Source of the DNA: Mycobacterium sp. MYCO198283
GTDB lineage: Bacteria > Actinomycetota > Actinomycetes > Mycobacteriales > Mycobacteriaceae
Assembly (NCBI RefSeq): GCF_021213805.1
Contig: NZ_JAJQJI010000005.1
Coordinates: forward strand, 62,001-126,000
DNA length: 64,000 bases
Direction: 5' to 3'
Shown here in pieces: positions 52,900-62,359 of the stretch (the first letter of the stretch is position 1; each line of letters begins with the position of its first letter). The position numbers were made by a program, and so were the translations under genes. Under the pieces are notes generated by a model. That model was not told the origin of the DNA, ran no database searches, and worked only from the letters and a program-made list of their open reading frames with translations.

Positions 52900-53781
52900 A
52901 TGCGTCGCACCGTGGCGATCGGCTGGCATGCTGTGTTCTCCGTCGCCGCGGGGGTGCTGTACTTCTTTTTCGTCCTCCCGCGGTGGCAGGAACTGCTCGG
53001 CTCGGTGTCCCACACCACGGGCACGGTGCTGCGGATCGTCGTCGCCGCGCTGGTCGGACTGGCCGCGCTGCCCGTGGTGTTCACGCTGCTGCGCACCCGC
53101 AAGCCGGAGTACGGCGCGCCGCAGCTCGCGCTGACCCTGCGCACGTTGTCGATCGCCGGGCACGTGCTGGCTGCGGTGATCATCCTCGGCACGGCGATCA
53201 GCGAGATCTGGCTGAGCGTCGACGACTACGGCCGCTGGCTGTTCGGGCTGTACGGCGCCGCGGCGGCCATCGCCGTCCTGGCGATGTTCGCCTTCTACCT
53301 GTCCTTCTTGGCCGAGCTGCCGCCTCCGCCGCCCAAACCGATCAAGGGCAAGAAGAAGCGCAAGCGCCGCAGGCGCAGCAAGGGTGACGACGCCTTCGCC
53401 GCCGCGGATGCCGACGAACCGGACGCCGAGAACGCTGACGAACCCGACGCCGAGAGCGCTGACGACACCGTGCAGGAGCCCGTCGCCGACGCTTCGGGAA
53501 CCGCGGCGGCGGCCGAACCGGAGTCGGGTGCCGCGGAGCCGGCAGCCGACGAGCCCACGACGCTCGTCGACGAGGTCAAGGCCTCCGGCGACGAGGTCAA
53601 GGTCGACGACGAAGTCGTGGCCACCGCCGACGACGAGCTGCCCGCCGCGACGGACACGACCGCGGCGGAGGCACCCCGCGCCGGCGGTCTGAAGAACCGG
53701 CGGCCCAGCGGCAAGGCGGGCGGTATCCGGCGCCGGCGGACCCGCGGGGGCGTCGCCACCGAGGACGGCAAAGAAGGCTGA
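52900..53781 (+). CDS. lucA: Membrane protein, LucA (Rv3723)-like
   Basis: 293 aa. Four hydrophobic segments in residues 1–140 (VFSVAAGVLYFFFVLP, VVAALVGLAALPVVFTLL, SIAGHVLAAVIILGTAIS, AAAAIAVLAMFAFYLSFL), then a polybasic stretch (KGKKKRKRRRRSKG), a long acidic Ala/Glu/Asp tail and a basic end. By order and layout it matches Rv3723/LucA, which coordinates fatty acid and cholesterol uptake through Mce transporters. No Mce genes are nearby. ATG 52900 after GAGGAG. Confidence 0.75.
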   Translation: MRRTVAIGWHAVFSVAAGVLYFFFVLPRWQELLGSVSHTTGTVLRIVVAALVGLAALPVVFTLLRTRKPEYGAPQLALTLRTLSIAGHVLAAVIILGTAISEIWLSVDDYGRWLFGLYGAAAAIAVLAMFAFYLSFLAELPPPPPKPIKGKKKRKRRRRSKGDDAFAAADADEPDAENADEPDAESADDTVQEPVADASGTAAAAEPESGAAEPAADEPTTLVDEVKASGDEVKVDDEVVATADDELPAATDTTAAEAPRAGGLKNRRPSGKAGGIRRRRTRGGVATEDGKEG

Positions 53782-53809
53782 TTCGGGTCCGTGCGGAGAC
53801 GCCGCACCC

Positions 53810-53821
53810 TACGCTGAGCGA
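53810..53821 (+). promoter_or_regulatory. Leaderless -10 element (TACGCT) of the dehydrogenase-like gene
   Basis: TACGCT at 53810–53815 ends 6 nt before GTG 53822. Confidence 0.45.
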
Positions 53822-54892
53822 GTGCCCAAGACCTCTTCCTACCGTGTCGTGCAGTGGACGACCGGCAACGTCGGCAAAAGCTCCGTAGCGGCGATCGCGG
53901 CCCATCCCGCACTGGAACTGGTGGGCCTCTACTCCTGGTCGCAGGACAAGGTCGGTAAGGACGCCGGCGAGCTGGCGGGCATCGATCCGCTCGGCGTCGC
54001 CGCCACCAACGACGTCGACGAACTGCTGGCGCTCAAACCCGACGTCGTGGTGTACAACCCGATGTGGATCGACGTCGACGAGCTGGTGCGCATCCTGTCG
54101 GCGGGCGTCAACGTCGTGGCGTCGGCGTCGTTCATCACCGGCCACAACCTCGGCGCAGACCGCGACCGGCTGGTGCAGGCCTGCGAGAAGGGCGGCGCGA
54201 CGCTGTTCGGCTCGGGCGTCAGCCCCGGCTTCGCCGAACTGCTGGCGATCGTCGCGGCGACGGCGTGCGACCGCGTCGACAAGGTGACCATCGCCGAGTC
54301 CGCCGACACCACGCTCTACGACTCCCCCGACACCGAGCGGCCGACGGGTTTCGGCGCCGCGATCGACGATCCGAGCCTGGAGCCGATGGCGGCCGAGGGC
54401 ACCAAGGTGTTCGCCGAGGCGGTGCAGCTGGTCGCGGACTCACTCGGCGTCACGCTCGACGAGATCGTGTGCGAATCGGAGTACGCGCAGACCACCGAAG
54501 ACCTGCCGATGGCGTCGTGGACCATCCCCGCCGGCCACGTCGCCGGGGTGTACGCCAGCTGGCAGGGCCGCGTCAACGGCAAGACCGTCATCGACATCAA
54601 CGTCCGGTGGAAGAAGGGACAGACCCTCGACCCGGACTGGCAGCTCGACGGCGACGGCTGGAAGATCACCATCGACGGCCGCCCGACGGTGAACATGCAG
54701 GTCGGCTTCCTGCCGCCGCCGGACATGATCGAGAACGCCAAGACGCTCGAGGACTTCTTCGTGCTCGGCCACATCATGACCGCGATGCCGCCGATCCACG
54801 CCATCCCCGCGGTGGTCGCCGCGGCGCCCGGCATCGCGACCTACAACGACCTGCCGCTGCCGCAGGCGCGCGGCGTGGTGTCGACGGCGTAG
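53822..54892 (+). CDS. DapB-like NAD(P)-dependent amine dehydrogenase/reductase family protein
   Basis: 356 aa. An N-terminal Rossmann fold (VVQWTTGNVGKSSVAAIAAHP) like dihydrodipicolinate reductase is followed by VVVYNPMWIDVDELVRILSAGVNVV and an all-other C-terminal domain. The family is large in mycobacteria and annotated as dihydrodipicolinate reductase or 2,4-diaminopentanoate dehydrogenase-like; the true substrate is unknown. GTG 53822 looks leaderless. Confidence 0.82.
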   Translation: MPKTSSYRVVQWTTGNVGKSSVAAIAAHPALELVGLYSWSQDKVGKDAGELAGIDPLGVAATNDVDELLALKPDVVVYNPMWIDVDELVRILSAGVNVVASASFITGHNLGADRDRLVQACEKGGATLFGSGVSPGFAELLAIVAATACDRVDKVTIAESADTTLYDSPDTERPTGFGAAIDDPSLEPMAAEGTKVFAEAVQLVADSLGVTLDEIVCESEYAQTTEDLPMASWTIPAGHVAGVYASWQGRVNGKTVIDINVRWKKGQTLDPDWQLDGDGWKITIDGRPTVNMQVGFLPPPDMIENAKTLEDFFVLGHIMTAMPPIHAIPAVVAAAPGIATYNDLPLPQARGVVSTA

Positions 54893-54893
54893 C

Positions 54894-55082
54894 TCAGCGC
54901 GGGCGGGTGCGGCTGCCGATCCCGATGAGGACGACGCCGACGATCGCGATGACCGGCCCCAGTACCGACCAGGTGGTGGTGCCGGTCATCGGGCTGCCGG
55001 CCACCACGCCGAACCCCTGCAGCGCGAACAGGGTGCCGGCCGCCGCCAGGATGATGCCGAGGGAGATGAGCGCCAAGCGCAT
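54894..55082 (-). CDS. Small two-helix membrane protein
   Basis: 62 aa: MRLALISLGIILAAAGTLFAL and SVLGPVIAIVGVVLIGIGS are two membrane helices, with a short basic tail. Typical of actinobacterial hypothetical membrane proteins; no function readable. ATG 55082 lies 2 bp after the nitroreductase stop, so they share an operon. Confidence 0.75.
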   Translation of the reverse strand: MRLALISLGIILAAAGTLFALQGFGVVAGSPMTGTTTWSVLGPVIAIVGVVLIGIGSRTRPR

Positions 55083-55084
55083 GG

Positions 55085-55780
55085 TCAGTCCTTCCAGGCG
55101 CGATTGCCGTAGGAGTCGAGGTGGACCACCGACTCGACGGGTTTGCGGGTGGTGGGCCCGTAACGGCCGCGCGGCCAGCCGAGCGGGACGACGCAGTACG
55201 GCGTGACCGTCAGCGGCAGCTTGAGGATGCGTCGCGCCGAGGTGGTGCTCCACAGCGGCAAGGTGATCAGTGAGGCGCCGAGTCCCATCGCCCGCGCCGC
55301 GAGCAGCAGGTTCTGCACGCTCGGGTAGATCGAGCCGTTCGCCGACGACGTCGCCACGTGGGGCATCGGCACGAACGGGATGAGACCCGGCGAGCGGAAG
55401 TCCGAGCGCAGACACGGCACCACGAGCACCGGGATCTCGGTGAAGTGGTCGACCTGCCACTCGACCGCGCGCAGGATCTTCTGCATCGACTCGTCGCCGG
55501 CGGCGGCCCGCTTGCCGAGGGCGCCGTACACCGACCACGCCTGCCGGTAGCGCGCACCGAGCTTCTCCTTGACCGCGGCGTCCTTGACGACGATGAACTC
55601 CCAGTTCTGGCCGTTGGAGCCGGTCGGCGCCCGCAGCGCCAGCTCGATGCACTTGAGGACCACGGCGTCGTCGACCGGGTCGGGCAGCACGCGGCGCACG
55701 GCGCGCTGCGTCATCATCGCGTCGATCAGCGGCATCCGGAGGCCGGCCAGCGCCTCGTCGGTCGTCGGCGGTTGTGTCAT
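55085..55780 (-). CDS. Nitroreductase family oxidoreductase
   Basis: 231 aa FMN-dependent fold: MMTQRAVRRVLPDPVDD (R-x-x-R-x-F/L type FMN contact), LRAPTGSNGQNWEFIVV, SIYPSVQNLLLAARAMGLGAS and PLGWPRGRYGP. Probably reduces quinones or nitro-aromatics. ATG 55780 chosen because the upstream frame is antisense-like sequence of the next gene. Confidence 0.9.
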   Translation of the reverse strand: MTQPPTTDEALAGLRMPLIDAMMTQRAVRRVLPDPVDDAVVLKCIELALRAPTGSNGQNWEFIVVKDAAVKEKLGARYRQAWSVYGALGKRAAAGDESMQKILRAVEWQVDHFTEIPVLVVPCLRSDFRSPGLIPFVPMPHVATSSANGSIYPSVQNLLLAARAMGLGASLITLPLWSTTSARRILKLPLTVTPYCVVPLGWPRGRYGPTTRKPVESVVHLDSYGNRAWKD

Positions 55781-55806
55781 GTTCCCGGACGCTACCGGGT
55801 GCCCCG

Positions 55807-56853
55807 TCAGCGCCGGTTGCCGTCCTCGTCCCAGTGCGCGGCGACCTTCTTGCTCGGCTGCACGCGCGGCGGCTCGCCCGGCATCTTCGGATAGTTCGGC
55901 GGGTACGGCATGTCGCCCAGCCCGCGCTCCTCGTCGGCGGCGACCATGTCGAGCAGCGGCTGCAGTGAGTACGCGGTGTCGTCGATGCCGGCCCACGGGT
56001 CGTCGCGGCCGGTGAGGAACCCGGGGACCGTCGTCATCGTGTAGTCGTCGGGGTCGGCCGACGCCAGCTCCTGCCAGGTCAACGGCGTCGACACCGTGGC
56101 GATCGGCGTTCTGCGCACCGAGTACGCCGACGCGAACGTCCGGTCGCGGGCGTTCTGGTTGAAGTCGATGAAGACCCGGGTGCCGCGCTCTTCCTTCCAC
56201 CACGACGTGGTCACCGCATCCGGGGCGCGCCGCTCCACCTCGCGGGCCAGCGCGATGCCGGCGCGGCGGACGGCGACGAAGTCCCACTCGGCGGCGATGC
56301 GGACGAACACGTGCACGCCGCGGCCGCCGGACGTCTTCGGATAGCCGACGTAGCCGAGCTCGTCGAGCAGGGGCCGCAGCACGTCGACGGCGATCGTGCG
56401 TGCCTCGGTGAAGCCGGTGCCGGGCTGCGGGTCGAGGTCGACGCGCAGCTCGTCGGGATGGTCGACGTCGGGGCAGCGCACCTGCCAGGGGTGCAGCGTC
56501 ACGGTGCCCAGCTGCGCGGCCCACACGATGGCCGACGGATGCGTCACCTGCAACACGTCGGCGGTGCGGCCCGACGGGAACGACACCTGACAGGTCTGCA
56601 GGTAGTCGGGGCGCTTGACCGGCACCCGCTTCTGGTAGATCTCCTCGCCGTCGATGCCGTCGGGGAACCGCTGCAGGTGGGTCGGCCGGTCGCGCAGCGC
56701 GTTCAGCATCGGGCCGGCGCCGACGGTGCGGTAGTACTCGACGAGCCTGCCCTTCGTCCCGTCGCTCCCGAGCTTCGGGAAGTACGGCTTGTCGGGGTTG
56801 GTGACCCGCACCGCGACGCCGTCGACGTCGAGTTCGATTGCGGGCGTTGCCAT
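55807..56853 (-). CDS. Prim-PolC (LigD polymerase-domain homologue)
   Basis: 348 aa archaeo-eukaryotic primase-type polymerase. Motifs seen in LigD-Pol: NPDKPYFP at the start, HLQRFPDG, DELRVDLDPQPG (metal Asp pair), SGGRGVHVFV and DFNQNARDRTFASAYSVR. It fills short gaps with ribonucleotides and pairs with LigC. Its ATG overlaps the ligC1 stop by one base (TGATG), so it is translationally coupled. Mycobacterial Prim-PolC/LigC participate in excision repair. Confidence 0.9.
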   Translation of the reverse strand: MATPAIELDVDGVAVRVTNPDKPYFPKLGSDGTKGRLVEYYRTVGAGPMLNALRDRPTHLQRFPDGIDGEEIYQKRVPVKRPDYLQTCQVSFPSGRTADVLQVTHPSAIVWAAQLGTVTLHPWQVRCPDVDHPDELRVDLDPQPGTGFTEARTIAVDVLRPLLDELGYVGYPKTSGGRGVHVFVRIAAEWDFVAVRRAGIALAREVERRAPDAVTTSWWKEERGTRVFIDFNQNARDRTFASAYSVRRTPIATVSTPLTWQELASADPDDYTMTTVPGFLTGRDDPWAGIDDTAYSLQPLLDMVAADEERGLGDMPYPPNYPKMPGEPPRVQPSKKVAAHWDEDGNRR

Positions 56854-57908
56854 CAGGACCCCTCCAGCACGTCGGCGAGGTCGTAGCGCAGGGGCACGTC
56901 GAGCTGGTCGAAGGTGCAGCTCGCGGGGTCGCGGTCGGGTCGCCACCGCACGAACTTCACCGCGTGCCGGAAGCGTTGACCCGGTCCCGGACTACCTTCC
57001 ATCTGGTCGTAGTGCACCTCGCACACCTTCTCCGGGCGGATCGGCACCCAGCGCTTGTCGGCCGCGGAGTTCCAGCGGCTCGGATCCCCCTCACGCAGCT
57101 CGTCGCCCAACCGCAGCGGCTCCAACTCCGCGAGCAGCTTCAGCCGGTCCTTCGCCGTGAACGCCGCCGCCCCGCCGACCATGTGCAGCTCCCCGTCGTC
57201 GGCGTAGAGGCCCAGCAGGATCGACCCGATGCCCTGGCCGCTCTTGTGGATGCGGTAACCCATCGCCACACAGTCGGCGTCGCGGGCATGCTTGATCTTC
57301 ACCATGTCTCGCTTGCCCGGCAGGTACGGGCCGTCGAGCCGCTTGGCGATCACCCCGTCGAGTCCGGCCCCCTCGAACGTGGTGAGCCATTCGGCGCCGA
57401 GTGCCGGGTCCTCGGTGGTGCGGGTGACGTGGCACCACCGGGCCTCATTGACCGCTTCCCGCAGCGCCTCCCGACGCACCCGGAACGGCGCCGCGAGCAG
57501 GGAGTCGTCGCCGACGGCAAGCGCGTCGAACCCGATGAAGTGCGCCGGCGTCTGCGCGGCCAGCAGCTTGATCCGGGAGGCCGCCGGATGCACGCGCTGC
57601 GACAGCGATTCCCAGTCGAGTCGCGTCCGGCCGCCGATCTGCCGCGGGACGACGATCTCGCCGTCCAGCACACAGCGCGGCGCGGTCTCGGCGCGCAGCG
57701 CGTCGAGCAGCTCCGGGAAGTAGCGGCCCAGATCCTTGCCGTTGCGCGATTGCAGCACCAGCTCGTCGCCGTCGCGGAAGACCAACGCGCGGAAGCCGTC
57801 CCACTTCGGCTCGTAGGACCAGACGCCGGGATCGTCGGGGACTGTCGTCACCGCCTTGGCCAGCATCGGCTCGACGGGCGGCGTCACGGGCAGGTCCACG
57901 ATCCCCAT
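56853..57908 (-). CDS. ligC1: ATP-dependent DNA ligase C (LigC1)
   Basis: 351 aa. Adenylation Lys35 in motif I SYEPKWDGFR; motif III-IV DGEIVVP, GLDGVIAK; motif V VKIKH; OB-fold C-terminal domain ending in RFRHAVKFVRWRPDRDP. ATG 57908 (MGIVDLPVTP). Operon with Prim-PolC. It seals nicks left after gap filling. Divergent from threonine aldolase with a 25-bp gap. Numbering C1/C2 follows the M. smegmatis naming, by resemblance. Confidence 0.93.
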   Translation of the reverse strand: MGIVDLPVTPPVEPMLAKAVTTVPDDPGVWSYEPKWDGFRALVFRDGDELVLQSRNGKDLGRYFPELLDALRAETAPRCVLDGEIVVPRQIGGRTRLDWESLSQRVHPAASRIKLLAAQTPAHFIGFDALAVGDDSLLAAPFRVRREALREAVNEARWCHVTRTTEDPALGAEWLTTFEGAGLDGVIAKRLDGPYLPGKRDMVKIKHARDADCVAMGYRIHKSGQGIGSILLGLYADDGELHMVGGAAAFTAKDRLKLLAELEPLRLGDELREGDPSRWNSAADKRWVPIRPEKVCEVHYDQMEGSPGPGQRFRHAVKFVRWRPDRDPASCTFDQLDVPLRYDLADVLEGS

Positions 57909-57933
57909 TCTGACGGCTGGGAGGATCGAAAGG

Positions 57934-59019
57934 ATGTCGATCACCTCGCTGCACGATCCCGACTGGCGCACCTTCGCCAGCGACAACTACGCCGGCGTGC
58001 ATCCGGAGGTGCTTGCCGCGCTGGCCGCCGCGAACGGCGGTCACCAGGCCGCCTACGGCGCGGATCGCTACACCGCCCGGCTGCAGGAGGTGATCCGCGA
58101 GCAGTTCGGCGATCGGGCCGAGGCGTTCCCGGTCTTCAACGGCACCGGCGCCAACGTCATCTCCCTCACCAGCGTGCTGCCCCGCTGGGGCGCCGTCGTC
58201 ACGCCGGCAACGGCTCACATCAACACCGACGAGGCCGGCGCCCCCGAACGGGTGACCGGCATCAAGCTGCTCACCGTGCCCGCCCCGGACGGCAAGCTCA
58301 CCCCTGACCTGATCGCCCGCGAAGCGTGGGGCTGGGGCGACGAGCACCGCGCCCAACCGCTCGCGGTGAGCATCACCCAGACCACCGAACTGGGCACGCA
58401 GTACACCCCGGATGAGCTGCGCGCGATCTGCGACTTCGCCCACGGCCACGGCATGGCGGTCCATATGGACGGGTCGCGGCTGTGGAACGCCGCCGCGGCG
58501 CTCGGGCTGCCGCTGCGCGACCTCACCACCGCCGTCGGCGTCGACGTGCTGAGCCTCGGCGGGACGAAGAACGGGCTGCTCGGTGTGGAGGCGACGGTCG
58601 TCCTCGACCCGGACCGGGCCACCGGCCTGGTGTATCTGCGGAAGCTGACGATGCAGCTGTCGAGCAAGATGCGCTTCGCCTCGGCGCAACTGCTGGCCCT
58701 GTTCGACGACGACCTCGGCCTGCGCAGCGCCGCGCACGCGAACGCGATGGCCAACCGCCTGCGGTCGGCGCTGGAGGCGGGCATCGCCGACGGTTCGCTG
58801 CCCGGGCTGGCGCTCACGCAGCAGAGCTCGGCCAACGCGGTGTTCGCGACGCTGCCGACCACCGCGGCGGACCGCATCCGCGAGCGGGTCCGCTTCTACG
58901 ACTGGGACCGCGCCCGCGGGGAGGTGCGGTGGATGACGGCGTGGGACACCACGGCGGCAGATGTCGACCGGTTCGTCGCCGTCATCGGCGAGGAGCTGCG
59001 ACGACGGGACGACCGCTGA
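57934..59019 (+). CDS. Threonine aldolase family PLP enzyme (beta-eliminating lyase)
   Basis: 361 aa. FASDNYAGVHPEVLAAL, AFPVFNGTGANVISL, HMDGSRLWNAAAALG and the PLP Lys212 in SLGGTKNGLLG match low-specificity L-threonine aldolase, which splits threonine/allo-threonine to glycine and acetaldehyde. ATG 57934 follows GGGAGGATCGAAAGG. It sits between the ligase genes without functional link. Confidence 0.9.
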   Translation: MSITSLHDPDWRTFASDNYAGVHPEVLAALAAANGGHQAAYGADRYTARLQEVIREQFGDRAEAFPVFNGTGANVISLTSVLPRWGAVVTPATAHINTDEAGAPERVTGIKLLTVPAPDGKLTPDLIAREAWGWGDEHRAQPLAVSITQTTELGTQYTPDELRAICDFAHGHGMAVHMDGSRLWNAAAALGLPLRDLTTAVGVDVLSLGGTKNGLLGVEATVVLDPDRATGLVYLRKLTMQLSSKMRFASAQLLALFDDDLGLRSAAHANAMANRLRSALEAGIADGSLPGLALTQQSSANAVFATLPTTAADRIRERVRFYDWDRARGEVRWMTAWDTTAADVDRFVAVIGEELRRRDDR

Positions 59020-59092
59020 TGCGTCCGCGCGGTAGGTTGACCCCGCCGGCCGACCACGCCGCCGGTGACGACGGATCGCAGGACGGCCCCTG

Positions 59093-60223
59093 GTGAGCGA
59101 AGCCCTTCCCGACAGTGCGACGACGCGCGACCGCGGCGCGGTGATCGGCGCGGGCGGTCGATGGCTGGCGAAGTGGTCGCTGATCGTCGTCGCGATCGCG
59201 GCGGGAGCGGTGGTCATCGGCTGGATCTTCGCCAAGCTGTGGGTGATCGCGCTGCCGGTGCTGCTCGCCGTCGTGCTGTGCACCGTGCTGTGGCCGCCGA
59301 CCCGGGTGCTGATGGACCGCGCCGGGCTGCCGCCGGCCGCCGCGGCCACGACGACACTGCTGGCGTTCGTCGCGGTCACCACCGGCATCTTCGCGCTCAT
59401 CGTGCCGCCGGTGCTCGATCAACTGCCCCAGCTGGTCGACCAGGCGACCCAGGGCATCGGCCGGCTGCAGCAGTGGATCGAAGGCCCGCCGCTCAACCTG
59501 CAGCAGGACCAGCTCGACCGCTTCGTCGACACCTTCGTCAACACCCTGCGGGAACGCTCCTCGGCGATCGCGACCAGCGTCGTCACCGGCGTCAGCACCG
59601 TCGGCTCGATCGTGGTGACGCTGCTGCTCAGCGTCGTGTTGACGTTCTTCTTCCTCAAGGACGGCCGCCGGTTCCTGCCCTGGCTCACCGGGATCACGGG
59701 CCGGCGCGCCGGCCGCCATCTGGAGACCGTGCTGGGCCGGATGTGGCAGAGCCTCGGCGGGTTCATCCGGGCGCAGGCCGCGGTGGCGCTCATCGACGCG
59801 GTGTTCATCGGGGCCGGGCTGCTGATCCTCGGGGTGCCGCTGGCCCCCGTGCTGGCGGTCATCACGTTCCTCGGCGCGTTCGTGCCGTTCGTCGGCGCGT
59901 TCGTCGCCGGTGCGCTCGCGGTGCTCGTCGCGCTGGTCGCGAACGGCTTCTCCACCGCGCTCATCGTGCTGGGCATCATCGTGGTGGTGCAGCAGCTCGA
60001 GGGCAACGTGCTGCAGCCGCTGCTGCAGAGCCGCACCATGAAGCTGCACCCGGTGCTGGTGCTGCTCGGCGTCACCGCCGGCGGCTCGCTGTTCGGGATC
60101 GTCGGTGCGTTCCTCGCGGTGCCCGCGGTCGCGATGGGCGCGGTGATCTTCCGCTACCTCGGCGAACAAATCGACCAGCGCACCGAACCAGCAGCCGAGA
60201 GCGCCGCGGACAGCCCAGACTGA
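59093..60223 (+). CDS. AI-2E family transporter (PerM-like)
   Basis: 376 aa. Eight hydrophobic segments with the family features VIALPVLLAVVLCTVLWPP, a long periplasmic coil (LPQLVDQATQGIGRLQQWIEG), LKDGRRFLPWL, and QQLEGNVLQPLLQSRTMKLHP. Members transport AI-2, polyamines or other small molecules, or act as Na+/H+ antiporters; the substrate here is unknown. GTG 59093; its stop overlaps the ligC2 ATG (TGATG). Confidence 0.88.
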   Translation: MSEALPDSATTRDRGAVIGAGGRWLAKWSLIVVAIAAGAVVIGWIFAKLWVIALPVLLAVVLCTVLWPPTRVLMDRAGLPPAAAATTTLLAFVAVTTGIFALIVPPVLDQLPQLVDQATQGIGRLQQWIEGPPLNLQQDQLDRFVDTFVNTLRERSSAIATSVVTGVSTVGSIVVTLLLSVVLTFFFLKDGRRFLPWLTGITGRRAGRHLETVLGRMWQSLGGFIRAQAAVALIDAVFIGAGLLILGVPLAPVLAVITFLGAFVPFVGAFVAGALAVLVALVANGFSTALIVLGIIVVVQQLEGNVLQPLLQSRTMKLHPVLVLLGVTAGGSLFGIVGAFLAVPAVAMGAVIFRYLGEQIDQRTEPAAESAADSPD

Positions 60224-61314
60224 TGCGGCTGCCCGTGCTGCCGCCGGTGGCGCCGATGCTGGCCAAGCCGGTGCGCGGCTTTCCGCCCGGCGCCTGCTAC
60301 GAGCCGAAATGGGACGGGTTCCGCTCGATCTGCTTCCGCGACGGCGACGATGTCGTATTCGGCAGCCGCAACGAACGTCCGCTCACCCGCTACTTCCCGG
60401 AGCTGGTCGAGGCCGCGCGGGCCGAGCTGCCGCCGCGGTGCGTCGTCGACGGCGAGATCGTCGTCGCCACCGACGCCGGCCTGGACTTCGAGGCGCTGCA
60501 GCTGCGCATCCATCCGGCGGCGAGCCGCATCGCCCTGCTCGCCGGGGCGACCCCGGCGTCGTTCATCGTGTTCGACCTGCTCGCGCTCGGCGACGACGAC
60601 TACACCGGCCGCCCGTTCACGCAGCGCCGCGCCGCGCTGGAAGACGTCCTGCCCGCCCCCGGCCGCTCGATCCACCTGACGCCGCTGACCACCGACGTCG
60701 ACGTCGCGCGCCGGTGGTTCGACGCCTTCGAGGGCGCCGGGCTGGACGGCATCATCGCCAAAGCGCCCGACCTGACGTATCAACCCGACAAGCGGGTGAT
60801 GGCGAAGGTCAAGCACGAACGGACCGCCGATTGTGTCGTCGCCGGCTACCGGCTGCACAAATCCGGCAACGACGCGATCGGGTCGCTGCTGCTCGGCCTC
60901 TACACCGACGACGGCGAGCTGGCGTCGGTGGGCGTGATCGGCGCGTTCCCGATGGCCGTGCGCCGGCAGCTGTTCACCGAGCTGCAGCAACTCGTCACCG
61001 ACGTGGCGAACCATCCGTGGAACTGGGCCGCGCAGGCCGCCGCCGACCCGGAGCTCGCCCGCCGGTACGGCGGCGGCTCGCGGTGGAACGCCGGCAAGGA
61101 CCTGTCGTTCGTGCCGCTGCGCCCCGAGCGGGTGGTGGAGGTGCGCTACGACCACATGGCGGGCGCCCGCTTCCGCCACACCGCGCAGTTCAACCGCTGG
61201 CGCCCCGACCGTGATCCGCGGTCGTGCACCTACGGGCAGCTCGAGCACCCGGTGACCTTCCGGCTGGACGACGTGCTGCCGGGCTTGCGGCCCGCCGGTC
61301 ACACCCCGGCGTAG
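60223..61314 (+). CDS. ligC2: ATP-dependent DNA ligase C (LigC2)
   Basis: 363 aa. Motif I Lys29 in CYEPKWDGFR, DGEIVVATD, GLDGIIAK, VMAKVKHERTAD and OB-fold end RFRHTAQFNRWRPDRDP. A paralogue of LigC1 2.3 kb away in opposite orientation. ATG 60223 couples it to the AI-2E transporter. Two LigC paralogues side by side are known in M. smegmatis. It overlaps the phosphotransferase gene by 16 bp at the 3' ends. Confidence 0.93.
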   Translation: MRLPVLPPVAPMLAKPVRGFPPGACYEPKWDGFRSICFRDGDDVVFGSRNERPLTRYFPELVEAARAELPPRCVVDGEIVVATDAGLDFEALQLRIHPAASRIALLAGATPASFIVFDLLALGDDDYTGRPFTQRRAALEDVLPAPGRSIHLTPLTTDVDVARRWFDAFEGAGLDGIIAKAPDLTYQPDKRVMAKVKHERTADCVVAGYRLHKSGNDAIGSLLLGLYTDDGELASVGVIGAFPMAVRRQLFTELQQLVTDVANHPWNWAAQAAADPELARRYGGGSRWNAGKDLSFVPLRPERVVEVRYDHMAGARFRHTAQFNRWRPDRDPRSCTYGQLEHPVTFRLDDVLPGLRPAGHTPA

Positions 61315-62312
61315 ACGGCGTCCCGCAACCACGCGCGGTCGTGCAGGTAGCGGCGCGCCAGCCCTGCGGTGCCGGCCGCGAACCCGTCGGCGACCGCCAG
61401 CGCGTGGTCGGCGTCGGCGTGCGAGGCGACCCACGCGGTGAGCGTCAGCCGGCGCAGCATCACGAACGTCGGCACCATCGCCAGGTGCTCGTCGGGCAGT
61501 CGGCGCACCTCGCGGTAGCCGTGCAGCCACTCCGCGATCATCGACTCGGCCGCCGGGGTGTCCTCGATGAACGACACGACCGCCCCAAGGTCCGCCAGCT
61601 GCCACGACCACCCGCAGTCGTCGAAGTCGATGACGGTGATCGGCGATCCGGGCGTCGACGGATCGATCATCAGGTTCGCCAGCCGCAGGTCGGCGTGCAC
61701 CAGCCCGAACCGGTCGGCGCCGAACCCGAAGTCGGTGAGCCGCCGGGCCACCTCGGTGGCGGCCCGTTCGATGACCGCGCTGTCCGCCGCGGTCAGCCCC
61801 GGCGCCCGCCGCCAGTTGCCCCACCGGGCCCGCGGGCCCAGCGTGGCGTCGACGTCCCAGCGGAACCGCGTGAACGACGCGGGCGGACACCAGGTATCGG
61901 CGTGATCGTGCATCGCGGCCGTGAGCCGCCCCAGCTCGTCGAACCCGACGCCGTTGGGCTGCTCCTCGGCGGTGCAGCCGGGGATGAAGGTGTACGCGTC
62001 GACGTGCAGCTCCCGCTCGCCGAGCATCACGGTGACGACGTCGCTGCCGTCGCGGGCCGGCACCAGCTCCGGCGTGACGACGGCGGTCTCGCGCCGCAGC
62101 GCCGCCATCCAGCACAGCTCGGAGCGGATGGCGGCCAGCGAGTGGTAGCCGGGCCGGTGCAGCCGCAGCACCAGCGGATCCGCATCCCGCCCGACCAGGT
62201 AGGTGGCGTTCTCCGACAGGCTCAGCAGTTCCAGCGGCGCGTCCTCGGGGCGGCCGTACGCGGGCAGCGCGGCCCTCGCGAACTCTTCGTGTTGCGGCGG
62301 CAGTCCGGGCAC
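61299..62312 (-). CDS. APH-family phosphotransferase (aminoglycoside/choline kinase-like)
   Basis: 337 aa. [16 protein letters not shown] (ATP Lys/Arg region), [15 protein letters not shown] (Brenner motif, catalytic Asp with Asn), [16 protein letters not shown] (metal DFD). The fold phosphorylates small hydroxylated molecules or confers aminoglycoside resistance; a homoserine kinase-type RdoA/SrkA family is also possible. ATG 62312 lies 47 bp from the divergent gluQ start. Confidence 0.85.
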   Translation of the reverse strand: MPGLPPQHEEFARAALPAYGRPEDAPLELLSLSENATYLVGRDADPLVLRLHRPGYHSLAAIRSELCWMAALRRETAVVTPELVPARDGSDVVTVMLGERELHVDAYTFIPGCTAEEQPNGVGFDELGRLTAAMHDHADTWCPPASFTRFRWDVDATLGPRARWGNWRRAPGLTAADSAVIERAATEVARRLTDFGFGADRFGLVHADLRLANLMIDPSTPGSPITVIDFDDCGWSWQLADLGAVVSFIEDTPAAESMIAEWLHGYREVRRLPDEHLAMVPTFVMLRRLTLTAWVASHADADHALAVADGFAAGTAGLARRYLHDRAWLRDAVYAGV

Positions 62313-62359
62313 CTCCTCAGTCTGACCGAGCGCCGCGGCGATGCAGCAGACTGGAGCCG

